From Pseudomonadales bacterium (GTDB lineage Bacteria > Pseudomonadota > Gammaproteobacteria > Pseudomonadales > UBA7239): 64,000 nucleotides of DNA. The notes below the pieces were generated by a model that had not been told where the DNA came from, searched no databases, and saw nothing but the letters and a program-made list of their open reading frames with translations. The stretch spans positions 25,672-89,671 of the forward strand of contig JAWLAB010000008.1 in assembly GCA_041395665.1 (NCBI GenBank). The letters run 5' to 3'. Every line of letters starts with the position of its first letter. The first letter of the stretch is position 1. The position numbers and the translations under genes were made by a program. Positions 26,570 through 36,376 of this stretch are shown here, one piece after another.

Positions 26570-28435
26570 CTATCGATTTTGCAGCGACGACATCAACGCG
26601 CGCAACTTGGCGGGCTTCACGGGTTTTGCCATAAACAGATAGCCACGATCTTCCACCAAGCGCCGAATATCTTCCGTGTTGTTGGCAGTGATCACTAAAA
26701 CAGACAAATCGCGTTTTGCCGCGCTGATCAAATGACCCGCCACATCCAAGCCTGTCGCGCCGTCATCTAACTGATAATCGGCGATCACAAGATCCGGTAA
26801 GTTTTGCTGCAATGCCTGCATGGATGACGCAGCATCATGTGCCGTCGCCACAGCGCAACCCCAGCCTTCCAGCAACGCCCTCATACCTGCTAGCACGCTA
26901 GGTTCGTTATCAACGCACAAAACGGTGAGTGCAAGATTACCTCCTGCATGGATGGCAGTTGTTTGTGCAGGCATCAGCATAGAAGGCTGAGCATGAGCGA
27001 TAGGAACATCGACTGAAAACACTGAACCGTGTTGCGGCCAAGAGCGTAAGTTAATGGGATGATCAAGCAGCCGCGAGATGCGATCAGCAATTGCAAGCCC
27101 CAAACCTAAACCTCGCTCGCCTTTATCATGCTCAGGCGTTTTTAGGCGGTGAAACTCTAGAAAAATTTCACTGCATTTATCTTGTGGAATGCCGGGCCCT
27201 GTATCCCACACCTCTATACGCAACATATTTCCTAAACGCCGACAACCCAACAGCACTCGACCGCTACTGGTGTAACGAACCGCGTTCGACAAAAAGTTCT
27301 GCAAAATGCGGCGCAATAAATGCGGATCACTCCACACAGCTTGGTGCGTTTGCACCATACGAAAGTCGATATTGCGCGCCTGTGCCAAGGCAGTGAAATC
27401 TCGCCCTAAACGATCAAATAAATCTTTTAAATAAAAAACTTCTCGCTTTGGTTCGACTACACCAGCGTCCAAGCGAGACGCTTCAAGCATACTGTTGATC
27501 AACGCATCTGCCGCTTGCAGCGATAACACAATATTTTCTGAAAAAGTTTGCAACTCGCTCTCGTGTGTTTTTTGCGCCAAAGCGGATGCAAACAAAGAGG
27601 CGGCATTCAGTGGCTGCATCAAGTCATGGCTCGCCGCAGCAAGAAATCGCGTCTTCGATAAATTGGCCTGTTCGGCTTCTGACTTTGCCAACTCCAATTC
27701 TTGCGTACGCTGCTGTACACGTAATTCCAATGTTTCATTGGATGCACGCAATTGTCGTTCTAACTCTTTGTGCGCGGTAATATCGGTATAGCTCGTGACA
27801 AAACCACCGCCAGGCATTGGATTACCGCTCACCTCCAACACACGCCCTTCTGGTCGATAGCGTTCAAAGTTATGCGGATTACCTTCCTTCAAATAACGAA
27901 TACGCTTTTCAACCTCAGCATCCAATTCTTCTGGCTGGCAGCCAATTTTTTCGAGATTAAATCGAATCAAATCTGCAACTGGTCTACCGGTTCTTACATA
28001 ATCATCGGGATACTCAAAAAACTCTAAATAGCGTTTATTCCATGCCACCATGCGCATCTGTTGATCAACAACACTGATACCTTGTGAGATGTGTTCAATC
28101 GATGATTGAACCAACTCCTGCATGAATTCAAAAAAGAATCGTGCACCACTGATGATACTAAGCACATCGGCAATTTGAACGGCGCCGCGCACAACAAACG
28201 CACGCACCATATTGCCAATAGCCACAGATTCCGTATTACCGACAGACTGACAAATAATCTCTTCAGCGACATCAATATCAAAAGTAGAAACAACTAACTC
28301 TCCGCTAAACGCTTTACCTTGTGCAGCGTAAGCTTGTTGAAATTTTATTGTCGCTTCATCAGGCGGCATAAACCCCTGAGCAAACTCGATTAACTCTTTG
28401 AGTAAAACCAGCGGTTTGACTTCAGGGGCATCCAC
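26570..28435 (-). CDS. PAS hybrid sensor histidine kinase
   Basis: Cytosolic hybrid kinase, 621 residues with no membrane helix. An N-terminal ~105-residue region, a PAS domain (about 112-222; ISVVDQQMRMVAWN), a coiled coil (225-262), HisKA with phospho-His near residue 270 (AAASHDLMQPLNA), HATPase motifs NFLSNAVRYT, DTGPGI, GLGLGLAI, and a C-terminal receiver (VLCVDNEPS, VIADYQLDD). Similar to ErcS'/NahK-type kinases of Pseudomonas. GTG 28435 has AGG eight bases upstream; a TTG at 28441 is possible. It starts 15 bases after the GMC oxidoreductase stop, so the two are probably coupled. Confidence 0.87.
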   Translation of the reverse strand: MDAPEVKPLVLLKELIEFAQGFMPPDEATIKFQQAYAAQGKAFSGELVVSTFDIDVAEEIICQSVGNTESVAIGNMVRAFVVRGAVQIADVLSIISGARFFFEFMQELVQSSIEHISQGISVVDQQMRMVAWNKRYLEFFEYPDDYVRTGRPVADLIRFNLEKIGCQPEELDAEVEKRIRYLKEGNPHNFERYRPEGRVLEVSGNPMPGGGFVTSYTDITAHKELERQLRASNETLELRVQQRTQELELAKSEAEQANLSKTRFLAAASHDLMQPLNAASLFASALAQKTHESELQTFSENIVLSLQAADALINSMLEASRLDAGVVEPKREVFYLKDLFDRLGRDFTALAQARNIDFRMVQTHQAVWSDPHLLRRILQNFLSNAVRYTSSGRVLLGCRRLGNMLRIEVWDTGPGIPQDKCSEIFLEFHRLKTPEHDKGERGLGLGLAIADRISRLLDHPINLRSWPQHGSVFSVDVPIAHAQPSMLMPAQTTAIHAGGNLALTVLCVDNEPSVLAGMRALLEGWGCAVATAHDAASSMQALQQNLPDLVIADYQLDDGATGLDVAGHLISAAKRDLSVLVITANNTEDIRRLVEDRGYLFMAKPVKPAKLRALMSSLQNR

Positions 28436-28450
28436 AAACAATACCTAGCA

Positions 28451-30055
28451 TCAAGCCTCAGCAGGCAACTTACGACCGAGAATGAGATCGGAACATTTTT
28501 CACCGATCATCATGCAAGGCGCGTTGGTATTGCCGCCAATTAATGTTGGCATGATGGAAGCATCTGCAACGCGCAATCCTTCAATCCCGTGTACACGCAA
28601 TTCATTATCAACAACGGCTTGTTCATCCGATCCCATTTTGCAGGTGCCAACAGGGTGATAAACCGTTTCGCACACTTGGCGCAAAAACTCACGGATTCTA
28701 CCTTCATCCGTTAAATGTTTATCTGGGCGCGATGGCTCGCCCATCAAACCATCCCACGCTTTGGCTTGTGCAATATCGCGCACAATTTCATAGCTGCGTT
28801 GTATCACTTTCCAATCGTGCTCATTGTCGAGAAAATTAAAATCCACCAAGGGTGATGCAAACGGATCCGCACTCGCCGGTGTGACAGAGCCACGACTCTG
28901 CGGGCGCAGCTGACAAGCGTGAATTGACATGCCGTGTTGCTTAGGGATTGGATCAATCAAACCGTGCATCAGAATCGGAATAAAGTGCAGCTGAATATCA
29001 GGAATCGCTAAATCAGACGATGATTTCACAAAACCGCCCGCTTCAATCATGTTGCAAGCAGCAATGCCTTTGCCGAGCACAAAATATTCAAAGGCTGTTT
29101 TAATTTGCAGTGGAATTTGCGTTGCTGCAGCATTCATTGTGATTGGCTTGGTGCAAGTGTAGTTGACCAAAATATCCAAATGCTCTTGCAAATTATGACC
29201 GACACCTGGCAGATCTTTTAGTACTTTGATACCGGCGCGTTCTAAATCTTCTTTACGACCAATACCTGAAGTTTGCAGAATATGTGGCGACTTGATAGCA
29301 CCTGCCGACAACACCACTTCGCGTTTCGCTTCTACTAAACAGGACTTGCGACCCTGCTGATACTCCACGCCCGTTGCGCGATTGCCGTCCAACAAAATTC
29401 GCGTGACATGTGCGCCAGTCACAATCGTCAAATTAGGACGCTTACGCACTTCCGGCGTAAGAAAAGCTACTGCAGAACTGGAGCGTTTTCCGTTACGCAA
29501 AGTGGCTTGATAGCGTGCAAAGCCTTCTTGCTGCGCGCCATTAAAATCATCCGTTGCTGAGTAGCCCAACTCTAAACCCGCTGCAATAAATTTGTCGTAC
29601 AAAATATTATCGCAAGGTGCGTCAGAAACTTTTAAGCCACCACCCACACCGTGGTAGCGCGACTCGCCGCGCACATTGTCTTCGGAGCGCTTGAAGTACG
29701 GCAGCACTTCGTTATAAGACCAACCGGCATTGCCCAACTCGCTCCAATGGTCGTAATCCCATTGATTGCCGCGAATGTAAACCATGCCATTCAAGCTGCT
29801 CGACCCGCCCAACAATTTTCCACGCGGCACATAAATTTTGCGATTATTCAATGCAGGCTGTGGCACGGTGTACATCTGCCAATTCATTTTGTTGCTTTTT
29901 AATACTTCCGCAGCACCGCCTGGCATATGCACCATAGGATTATTGTCTTTTGGACCCGCCTCTAACAGCAGCACTTTATGTTGTGTGTTTTCAGACAATC
30001 GCGCAGCTAATACACAACCTGCCGACCCTGCACCAATGACGATGTAATCAAACAT
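28451..30055 (-). CDS. GMC-family FAD-dependent alcohol oxidoreductase
   Basis: Choline-dehydrogenase-like flavoenzyme, 534 residues. FAD-binding GAGSAGC (8-14), GMC signature regions PRGKLLGGSSSLNGMVYIRG and GAIKSPHILQTSGIG, and active-site His in ETVYHPVGTCKMG with Asn in GGNTNAPCMMIG near the end. Cytosolic, no signal. The nearest named activities are choline, PEG and other alcohol dehydrogenases; linked kinase, response regulator and transport genes point to a hydrophobic alcohol rather than choline (no betB or betI here). GGAG lies five bases before the ATG. Confidence 0.87.
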   Translation of the reverse strand: MFDYIVIGAGSAGCVLAARLSENTQHKVLLLEAGPKDNNPMVHMPGGAAEVLKSNKMNWQMYTVPQPALNNRKIYVPRGKLLGGSSSLNGMVYIRGNQWDYDHWSELGNAGWSYNEVLPYFKRSEDNVRGESRYHGVGGGLKVSDAPCDNILYDKFIAAGLELGYSATDDFNGAQQEGFARYQATLRNGKRSSSAVAFLTPEVRKRPNLTIVTGAHVTRILLDGNRATGVEYQQGRKSCLVEAKREVVLSAGAIKSPHILQTSGIGRKEDLERAGIKVLKDLPGVGHNLQEHLDILVNYTCTKPITMNAAATQIPLQIKTAFEYFVLGKGIAACNMIEAGGFVKSSSDLAIPDIQLHFIPILMHGLIDPIPKQHGMSIHACQLRPQSRGSVTPASADPFASPLVDFNFLDNEHDWKVIQRSYEIVRDIAQAKAWDGLMGEPSRPDKHLTDEGRIREFLRQVCETVYHPVGTCKMGSDEQAVVDNELRVHGIEGLRVADASIMPTLIGGNTNAPCMMIGEKCSDLILGRKLPAEA

Positions 30056-30093
30056 GATGACTCCTTTTCTTTAATCAATTTGGGTAATCGTTA

Positions 30094-30125
30094 CAAATAA
30101 AAAGCCCGTGCAGACCACGGGCTTT
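30094..30125 (-). terminator. Intrinsic terminator after the RND gene
   Basis: Minus strand AAAGCCCGTG / CACGGGCTTT perfect 10-bp stem with a 5-base loop followed by TTTATTT. It separates the YCF48-RND transcript from the GMC-kinase transcript. Confidence 0.88.
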
Positions 30126-30155
30126 AGTCATTTTTATCAAAACATTAAAACAACA

Positions 30156-32618
30156 TCAGGTCGCTGCTTTGCCGCCTTTAGGCAGCAAAAAATGCGCCAA
30201 GGCAGGAAGCAGCGTCAGTGCACCCACCATGTTCCAAAGGAACATGAACACCAACAAAATACCCATATCTTTTTGGAATTGAATTGCAGACCAATACCAA
30301 GTGGCCACACCCAACGCCAAAGTTAAGCCGGTAAAACTGACGGCTTTGCCAGTCGTTTTTAATGTCAGCAAATACGCATCACGCAATGATTTGCCTTCTT
30401 TAAAATAGCCTTCCATACGGCTGTAGATATAAATACCGTAATCCACACCAACACCAACGCCTAAAGTGATAACCGGCAGCGTGGCAACTTTTACACCGAT
30501 ACCCAGTTTTGCCATCAATGCTTCACATAAAATTGAGGTCAATGCCAACGGGCCTAAGATACAAAGCATCGCTTTAATGGATGGGAAGGTGAAGAACACC
30601 AGCGCAGCGACCACGGCATAAACCAACCACAGCATTTTATTTTGTGCCGAATGAATTTCTTGGTTAACTGCAGCAGCAATACCCGCATTGCCTGTAGCCA
30701 ATCTGAACTGTACTTCTGCTGTATTGTGTTGATCAGCAAAGTCTTTAACGACTTTAGCAACGCGATCCAATGTTTCAGCTTTGTGATCTTTCAAAAAAGC
30801 CACAACGGGAGCAAAGCTACATTTTTCGTTAACCAGCCCCATATCCGAAGTTATGCTAAAAGAGCCATCAATGGCTTCTTGGTTGCGCCCCAAAGCCATC
30901 CATTTGATATGACCTTCAGTCAAACCCGCAATAAAGTTTTTGGCGACAAACGCAGCGGATGCGGTAGCTTGCACACCTTCAGTATTATTAAGCACCCACT
31001 CCAAATCATCCATGGCTTCCATGTTTTTTTGCTTAAAGCAATCGTTCGGCGCCGTTGTCACCATAGTGACAAATAAATCAGAACTGGTTGCATAATTTGA
31101 AGTGATAAATTTGACATCTTTGTTATAGGTGGAGTCAGGTCGCAACTCTGGTGCACCTTCCGCAATATCACCAATTTTTAGAAATTGTCTTTCGTAAACG
31201 CTATATACAGCCAATGTTCCCGCAAAAATTAGCGAAATAATGGCCCATTTTGATTCCGTAAACTTCGCCAAAAATAACCAGATAAAAGAATCATTTTCTT
31301 GGCTCAACTGCATATGTTTTACACCGGATGGAGCAATGCCCGAGTAAGACAAGAGAATAGGCAACAACATTAATTTTAATACGATCAGCACTGCGGTGCC
31401 GATACAAGCTGTATAGGCCAATTCTTTGATGGCTGAAATAGGAATCAACACCATCGTTAAAAAGCTGAATGCGTTAGTCAGCAACGCAGTGATGCCAGGC
31501 AAGTAGTTGGTTCGGAAAGCACGACGGCTGGCTTGTAACTTGTTGTGTCCATTCGCCATCTCGACAGCCATTGCGTTCACATACTGCACACTGTGGCTAA
31601 CACCGATAGCCACCAGCAAAAACGGCACCAGCATTGAGAACAGCCCTATCCCAGAAAAGACCTCCACATTTTCAAGCACGCCATTTACTTTTACAGGCAC
31701 ATTGCCGTAAGGGACACTAAATTCTGACATCACGCTCAAAATGCCCAACATCCAAACAACTGCGATAACCGAAGTTAGCAACGGCATCAATGCTGCGCGC
31801 CAGCAGCGAGCATATAAATACAAAAGCACAATGGTTAGCACGATGGCTATCGCACCAAAGAATACAATTTGACTGGAACCTGTAATGAAATCACCGATCA
31901 TTTTAGGTTCACCGATGATATAAACGCGGTACTTGCCGCCGTACTGTTTATCGATATCCGTACGGATGCTTTCCAAAATATCGCCTAAATCTTGGAAATC
32001 GATCGTGTCGCCCGTCGCATGCCCTCTTTCAGGATCATCACTGGGGTAAGTGGAATAAACATACGACTCCACAATAGAAGATTTGAAGTTATCTGAAATC
32101 AGTCGACCGATTTCTGTAGAGCGAAACACATTGAGTTTAACGCGCTCTAAACTTTCTGCGCTGCCGTCATATTCACCAGGAATCAAACGATCGCCATCAA
32201 AACCCTGTGGCGTTACCGCCTGCCAGCGCACGGATGGCGCCCACATTGAGCGCAATGAAGTGCGGTCAACACCATTGATATTAAACACTTTGTCGTGCAC
32301 ATTTTGCACAACTTGCAGATACTCTTTCTCAAAAATATCACCTTGTGTATTTTCTATCGCGATTTTGAAAGATAGACCTTTCTGCGTTAGATCATCCAAG
32401 CGACTAAACATATTTTGTAAATATTCATGCTGCATCGGCAGCATTTTTTCAAACCGCGCATCAATTTTGATTCTGGTCATTTCAAAACCGAAATAAAGCG
32501 TCAACACTGAAATAATCACCAGCCACATGGGGCGGCGATTAAAGATCAGTTTCTCCATTCTTTTTTCTTCGTCACCGTAACGGTACGGCTCACCGTATTG
32601 ACGCGCTGCTCCAGCCAT
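30156..32618 (-). CDS. RND-superfamily exporter (MmpL/HAE3 type)
   Basis: 820-residue inner-membrane transporter with two halves, each a membrane helix, a large periplasmic loop, and five clustered helices (about 225-430 and 640-810). Motifs include GVGVDYGIYIYSRM in the second half and GVSHSVQYVNAMA in the first, matching the hydrophobe/MmpL branch. Start ATG 32618 has GAGG about ten bases upstream; the longer TTG start is not needed. It lies 58 bases after the YCF48-type gene. Members of this branch that neighbour DUF1302 and YCF48 genes are thought to move lipids, sterols or similar molecules; no periplasmic adaptor or TolC gene is nearby. Confidence 0.85.
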   Translation of the reverse strand: MAGAARQYGEPYRYGDEEKRMEKLIFNRRPMWLVIISVLTLYFGFEMTRIKIDARFEKMLPMQHEYLQNMFSRLDDLTQKGLSFKIAIENTQGDIFEKEYLQVVQNVHDKVFNINGVDRTSLRSMWAPSVRWQAVTPQGFDGDRLIPGEYDGSAESLERVKLNVFRSTEIGRLISDNFKSSIVESYVYSTYPSDDPERGHATGDTIDFQDLGDILESIRTDIDKQYGGKYRVYIIGEPKMIGDFITGSSQIVFFGAIAIVLTIVLLYLYARCWRAALMPLLTSVIAVVWMLGILSVMSEFSVPYGNVPVKVNGVLENVEVFSGIGLFSMLVPFLLVAIGVSHSVQYVNAMAVEMANGHNKLQASRRAFRTNYLPGITALLTNAFSFLTMVLIPISAIKELAYTACIGTAVLIVLKLMLLPILLSYSGIAPSGVKHMQLSQENDSFIWLFLAKFTESKWAIISLIFAGTLAVYSVYERQFLKIGDIAEGAPELRPDSTYNKDVKFITSNYATSSDLFVTMVTTAPNDCFKQKNMEAMDDLEWVLNNTEGVQATASAAFVAKNFIAGLTEGHIKWMALGRNQEAIDGSFSITSDMGLVNEKCSFAPVVAFLKDHKAETLDRVAKVVKDFADQHNTAEVQFRLATGNAGIAAAVNQEIHSAQNKMLWLVYAVVAALVFFTFPSIKAMLCILGPLALTSILCEALMAKLGIGVKVATLPVITLGVGVGVDYGIYIYSRMEGYFKEGKSLRDAYLLTLKTTGKAVSFTGLTLALGVATWYWSAIQFQKDMGILLVFMFLWNMVGALTLLPALAHFLLPKGGKAAT

Positions 32619-32676
32619 ACTGCTCAACCTCTAGCTTAAAGTTATTGTTTTATCGAATTATCAACAGGAGTAACAA

Positions 32677-33938
32677 TTACAAACTGGCTGGCGGCACAAT
32701 CTCCACACCGCCCGCTCCAACAAGAATGTAATTGCCATCTGCTGCCACAGCGACCGATGCAACAGTCAGCCTGTTCTTGCGAATATTCTCTTGAAAAGTG
32801 CGGCCACCATCGCGGCTTCTTAAAAAAGCACCATCGTTACCTACCGCTAACACCGTATCTTTATCAACAAACAATGCGGTGTTGATATTCTTATGCAGTG
32901 TCTCAACAATTTGCTTCCAGCTGTTGCCGCGATCCAATGAGCGATACATCACACCGCGTAAGCCGGCAATAAACACTTCGCTCTCTGAAACGATATTGAT
33001 CGCAAAAAATGAGCCTTTTTCTGGATCGGGGACTCCAATTGCGTCCAATTGACACCGCCATTGGTACTGCGGAGAACTTGCCCCGCTTCACCGACGATAT
33101 ACATCAGATCTCCCTGACCCACGACGGCGTTGAGATGGTTTTTATCAGGATTATTTAAGCGATCAGCAACGCTAGCCCATGTCACACCACCGTCTGTGGT
33201 GGTAATAAATTCGCCAAAAGCACCGACAGCGAAACCGGTTTGCGCATCGCGAAACCACACATCCATCAGTGGGTTAGCGACTGTGTGAGTCAATGCGGCT
33301 TTAGCGTCGTCAAGATCAGCTTCCACACTAGAAATTTTGTCATCGAGTTCTGCCACCATGGCTTCTACTTGAGCGTGCGCAGTGTCAGCGGCGTCCTCAC
33401 CATCAACGCTTTCAGGAGTCTCTTCACCCGTTGATTGACTCAGCCCCTCTAGCTGATCTTCTGCTGCGGCCTTATTTTTTCTAATTCCTTTAGTTTTTCT
33501 TCTAGCACGGGAATACTGCTAGCCATGAGCTTGCGCGTAAATTTCAAACCATCTAATTGGATTGCCCATGTTTTACCAGCGTCACTGGTATGCAGCACCA
33601 AGGCGTCGTGGCCAACCGCCCAACCGTCTGTTGGCGATATAAAAGACTGCGTTGATCATAGATCGCGTAGGAACTTCTGATTGCTGCCAAGTCTTGCCAT
33701 TGTCATCAGAAGTGGCGATATGCCCTCGTTCACCGACAATAACCAGTCGATCACCCGCACGCGCGATATCCAATAAAAGTGACTGTGCCACTTTCTCGCT
33801 TTTAATCGCTGGTTTCTGGCTGCCGGTTGAGGTTTCTTGCGCGGTGGCCACCATGCAGGTTGCCAGTAATACCGTTGTTGCTGTAACTCCGCGCAACAGC
33901 GCGACTAAAGCCCGAGAGGACGCGTTTCTTTTACTCAT
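32677..33938 (-). pseudogene. Secreted YCF48/BNR-repeat protein, broken by three frameshifts
   Basis: Beta-propeller-like protein with repeated GERGHIATSDDNGKTW / GAFGEFITTTDGGVTW / GEAGQVLRSTNGGVNW / GNDGAFLRSRDGGRTF units, as in YCF48 (photosystem II assembly-like) proteins beside RND exporters. ATG 33938 gives a signal peptide ending VATA. Three single-base lesions, each in a homopolymer, split it: an extra A in 33641-33644, a missing T in 33475-33480, and a missing G in 33028-33031. Restoring them gives one ~420-residue frame with an acidic coiled linker (about residues 150-215) between the second and third repeats. Either a decaying gene or sequence errors. First gene of the transcript with the RND exporter. 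Confidence 0.8.
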
Positions 33939-34217
33939 TCTTATGTGCCCTGAATCATCTACGTAAAACATGCCAACACCATCTCGACGCACAGCGCCAA
34001 GCAATGCGGCATACCATAAAGCTGTGCCAGCAGAAGCAGGTACCGCAAAGCCGATTGACCGGTTTTTTGCTGGCGAGACTTTCTACTTGCGAGGAACTCA
34101 ATATTCGTAGCTTACTAAGGTAGTGCCATCTTGTTGTCGGCCTTCCTCCGCCAACAAGACTGGCCAATCTTACCGCACACCTTCTACAGGTAAACCGAAG
34201 TAAGACCAGCTAAACCT
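33939..34217. other. Spacer between YCF48-type gene and MFS gene
   Basis: About 280 bases with no convincing gene. It holds a loose inverted repeat CTTGTTG...CAACAAG around 34129-34156 without a T tract. Frames crossing it are not protein-like. Confidence 0.5.
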
Positions 34218-35442
34218 CTAATAACTTTTAGGCTTCCCGTGGTATTGCAGCAACATCCAAGCACCACATAACAAAATAACCACCGCAACAAAAGGCGCTC
34301 GGGGATACCACTCATACAATACGCCCGCACCAAAAGGGCCAATGACATAACCCAACGCAGGGCACGCAGCCAAAAGCCAGCAATCGCGCCTTGTTCATTG
34401 GCTTCCACGCTCAGCGAGACCGCCGCTGAAAATCCGGACCTGTAATCCCTAAGCCCAAACCCAGCAACACAACGCTCACACACAAAAGACTCACGCCCGT
34501 CGCTATTGCCAACAAGCCAAAGCCCAATACCATCAATGGAATTCCCACTTGCAGCAGTTTTGATGGCGACCATCCCAATCGCTGCACCAAGATCAGCTGC
34601 CCAAACACGGTGGCGCCAGCCATGAGCGCTTGCGTGATGCCTAGCAGTGTTGCGGAACTCAAAGCATCACGCCCTGTGACATACGGCAGATAAAAACCCA
34701 TCATCTGTGTAGAGACAGACATACCCAAATACACAATAACGCCTACCAACAACAAATGACGGTAACGCACATCAAAATAACCGAGCTTCCCAGCTGGCGC
34801 TTCATGATGCTGTGCAGTCGAGGCATGGCGCGTCGGCTCCACCAAAAACTTAGCCACTAAAACGGCAATACACAGCGCCAACACAACCGCAGCATACAAA
34901 GGCGCTAACAGTGACCAAGCGCCCAACATCACCAGTGACGGCCCAACAATGGCACCGACACCATGCGCTGCACCGGTTTGGCTCAAACCCACTGCGCGTT
35001 CGTCCGGCAAAGTAATATCGATGACATACGCGGTGATGGCTGGCAGCATCGCCGCAATCAAAAATGCTTGCAGTAACCGACTGGCAAAAACGCCGTAATA
35101 CAGCGTATCCACGGCAATGAGCTGCATCTGACTCAGTGTAAAAAACAGCACTAATAACAATGCGGAGAAGCAATAACCGCCGACGCCAATCAAGATAGAA
35201 GTGCGCCGTCCCCACTGATCACTTTTCCTGCCCCACCATGGGCTCACTAGAAAAACCATCAACGCAGCACAACTGCCAATCAGAGTAATTTGTCGCGTCG
35301 TCAAACCCAAATCAGTACCAATCAACGGCAACAGACTAAACACCACGCTGTTAACAACGCCGTACGATGTCACTGTGAGCAACAGCACCCAATACGAAAG
35401 AGGATTCGGGCAGCGAGAAGTTGGGGATTTTAGCGCTAGCAA
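34218..35442 (-). pseudogene. MFS transporter (DHA1-like), frameshifted C-terminus
   Basis: Twelve-helix-type major facilitator. The first 343 residues are intact, with motif A in GRKSDQWGRRTS and the VGAIVGPSLVMLG region of helix 5. The frame then breaks: adding one base to the A4 run at 34429-34432 and one to the A4 run at 34372-34375 restores GPDFSAAVSLSVEANEQG...YVIGPFGAGVLYEWYPRAPF and a stop at 34218, total ~408 residues. As read, helices 11-12 are lost. The start is probably TTG 35442 with AAGGG seven bases upstream. Substrate unknown; the DHA1 branch contains many drug/proton antiporters. Confidence 0.75.
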
Positions 35443-35465
35443 AAGGCACCCTTTAGGATGTAAAC

Positions 35466-35500
35466 GACAAAAACAACAAAGGCCGCTCGAAGCGACCTTT
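35466..35500 (-). terminator. Intrinsic terminator after rubredoxin
   Basis: Minus strand AAAGGTCGCT-TCG-AGCGGCCTTT (10-bp stem with one G-T pair) followed by a T-rich tract TGTTGTTTTTG, 27 bases past the stop. Confidence 0.85.
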
Positions 35501-35526
35501 ACCGTAGTGCAGTGTAATGCTGTGGA

Positions 35527-35700
35527 TTAGGCAGTTTGTACCATTTCAAAATCGTACTTGCTGACGCCGCATTCTGGGCATTCCCAATCATCGGGTACAT
35601 CTTCCCATTTAGTGCCTGGCGCAATACCTTCTTCTGGCAGGCCTTTCTCTTCGTCGTAGATAAAGCCACAAATTACACATTCAAACTTTCTGTACGCCAT
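35527..35700 (-). CDS. rubA: Rubredoxin
   Basis: 57-residue iron-only electron carrier. Iron ligands in CVIC-G (C8, C11) and CPECG (C41, C44), with typical PEEGIAPGTKWEDVPDDW between. ATG 35700 follows GGAGG; the longer open frame to 35772 has no family support. Stand-alone gene with its own terminator; no rubredoxin reductase or alkane hydroxylase nearby. Confidence 0.95.
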   Translation of the reverse strand: MAYRKFECVICGFIYDEEKGLPEEGIAPGTKWEDVPDDWECPECGVSKYDFEMVQTA

Positions 35701-35742
35701 AAGGCCTCCACTCAACATTTCTCGAATACGGCAAAGCGCCGC

Positions 35743-35748
35743 ATTATA
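35743..35748 (-). promoter_or_regulatory. Candidate -10 element for rubredoxin
   Basis: Minus-strand TATAAT 43 bases before the rubredoxin ATG. No clear -35 at normal spacing. Confidence 0.4.
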
Positions 35749-35917
35749 AACAGATTGCCAGCCGATACTCACTGCGACAATCCGATGCCCGCTGCACTAC
35801 TGTGCCGAACGCCATTGTATGCAGCGAATAGGAGGCGATACTGACCTTTATCAATACTTCAGTATTCACCTTTATACTGATCGCCCTGCAAATGCTTGCC
35901 TTCAAGGATCGCTGACC

Positions 35918-36358
35918 GTGAACCGACTCCTCCTTTCCCTCTTGGCTTTTTTTGTCAGCACCGCAAGTTTTGCCGACGGGCCAAGGTACCAAGTTCTTAC
36001 ACAACTTGAAGGCATGACCATTAACTACTTTGTATCAAGCGGCGTCGTTAAAACCACGCTGTACGCGACCAATCACGACCGCATCCCCGTTATTTGCGAT
36101 GCAAAAATGATCACCAATCGCCAAGAAGTAACCAAAGCGCAAGACCAATCTGTTGCGCCACAGCAAACAGCCGTTTTTGCCTTCCGCCACGGAAAATCCA
36201 TCACGGATATTCGTCTTTACTTAATGTGTACAGCAGATAAAAACGCCAAGATTGAAGAGCTACCACCTACCACACAACCTCAAAAAACCTCACCAGAAAA
36301 AAGAGTAACACCGCAAAAAACTATTCCTGTAGTGGAAGAAGATCTCGGCCGTTACTGA
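35918..36358 (+). CDS. Secreted protein of unknown function, 146 residues
   Basis: From GTG 35918 (AAGGA nine bases ahead): signal peptide MNRLLLSLLAFFVSTASFA, then a ~90-residue beta-rich domain (YQVLTQLEGMTINYFVSSGVVKTTLYATN, two Cys in VICDAK and LMCTAD that could pair), and a Pro/Thr/Gln-rich tail ending VVEEDLGRY. Not recognised. It precedes mtnA by 18 bases and may share its transcript. A longer frame from 35819 would bury the signal peptide and is rejected. Confidence 0.6.
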   Translation: MNRLLLSLLAFFVSTASFADGPRYQVLTQLEGMTINYFVSSGVVKTTLYATNHDRIPVICDAKMITNRQEVTKAQDQSVAPQQTAVFAFRHGKSITDIRLYLMCTADKNAKIEELPPTTQPQKTSPEKRVTPQKTIPVVEEDLGRY

Positions 36359-36376
36359 TATTGATTAGGCAGAACC

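Noticed and set aside
20422..33480. Homopolymer runs as phase-variation switches
   Set aside because: The runs are only four to six bases, too short for typical slipped-strand switching, and occur in unrelated genes.
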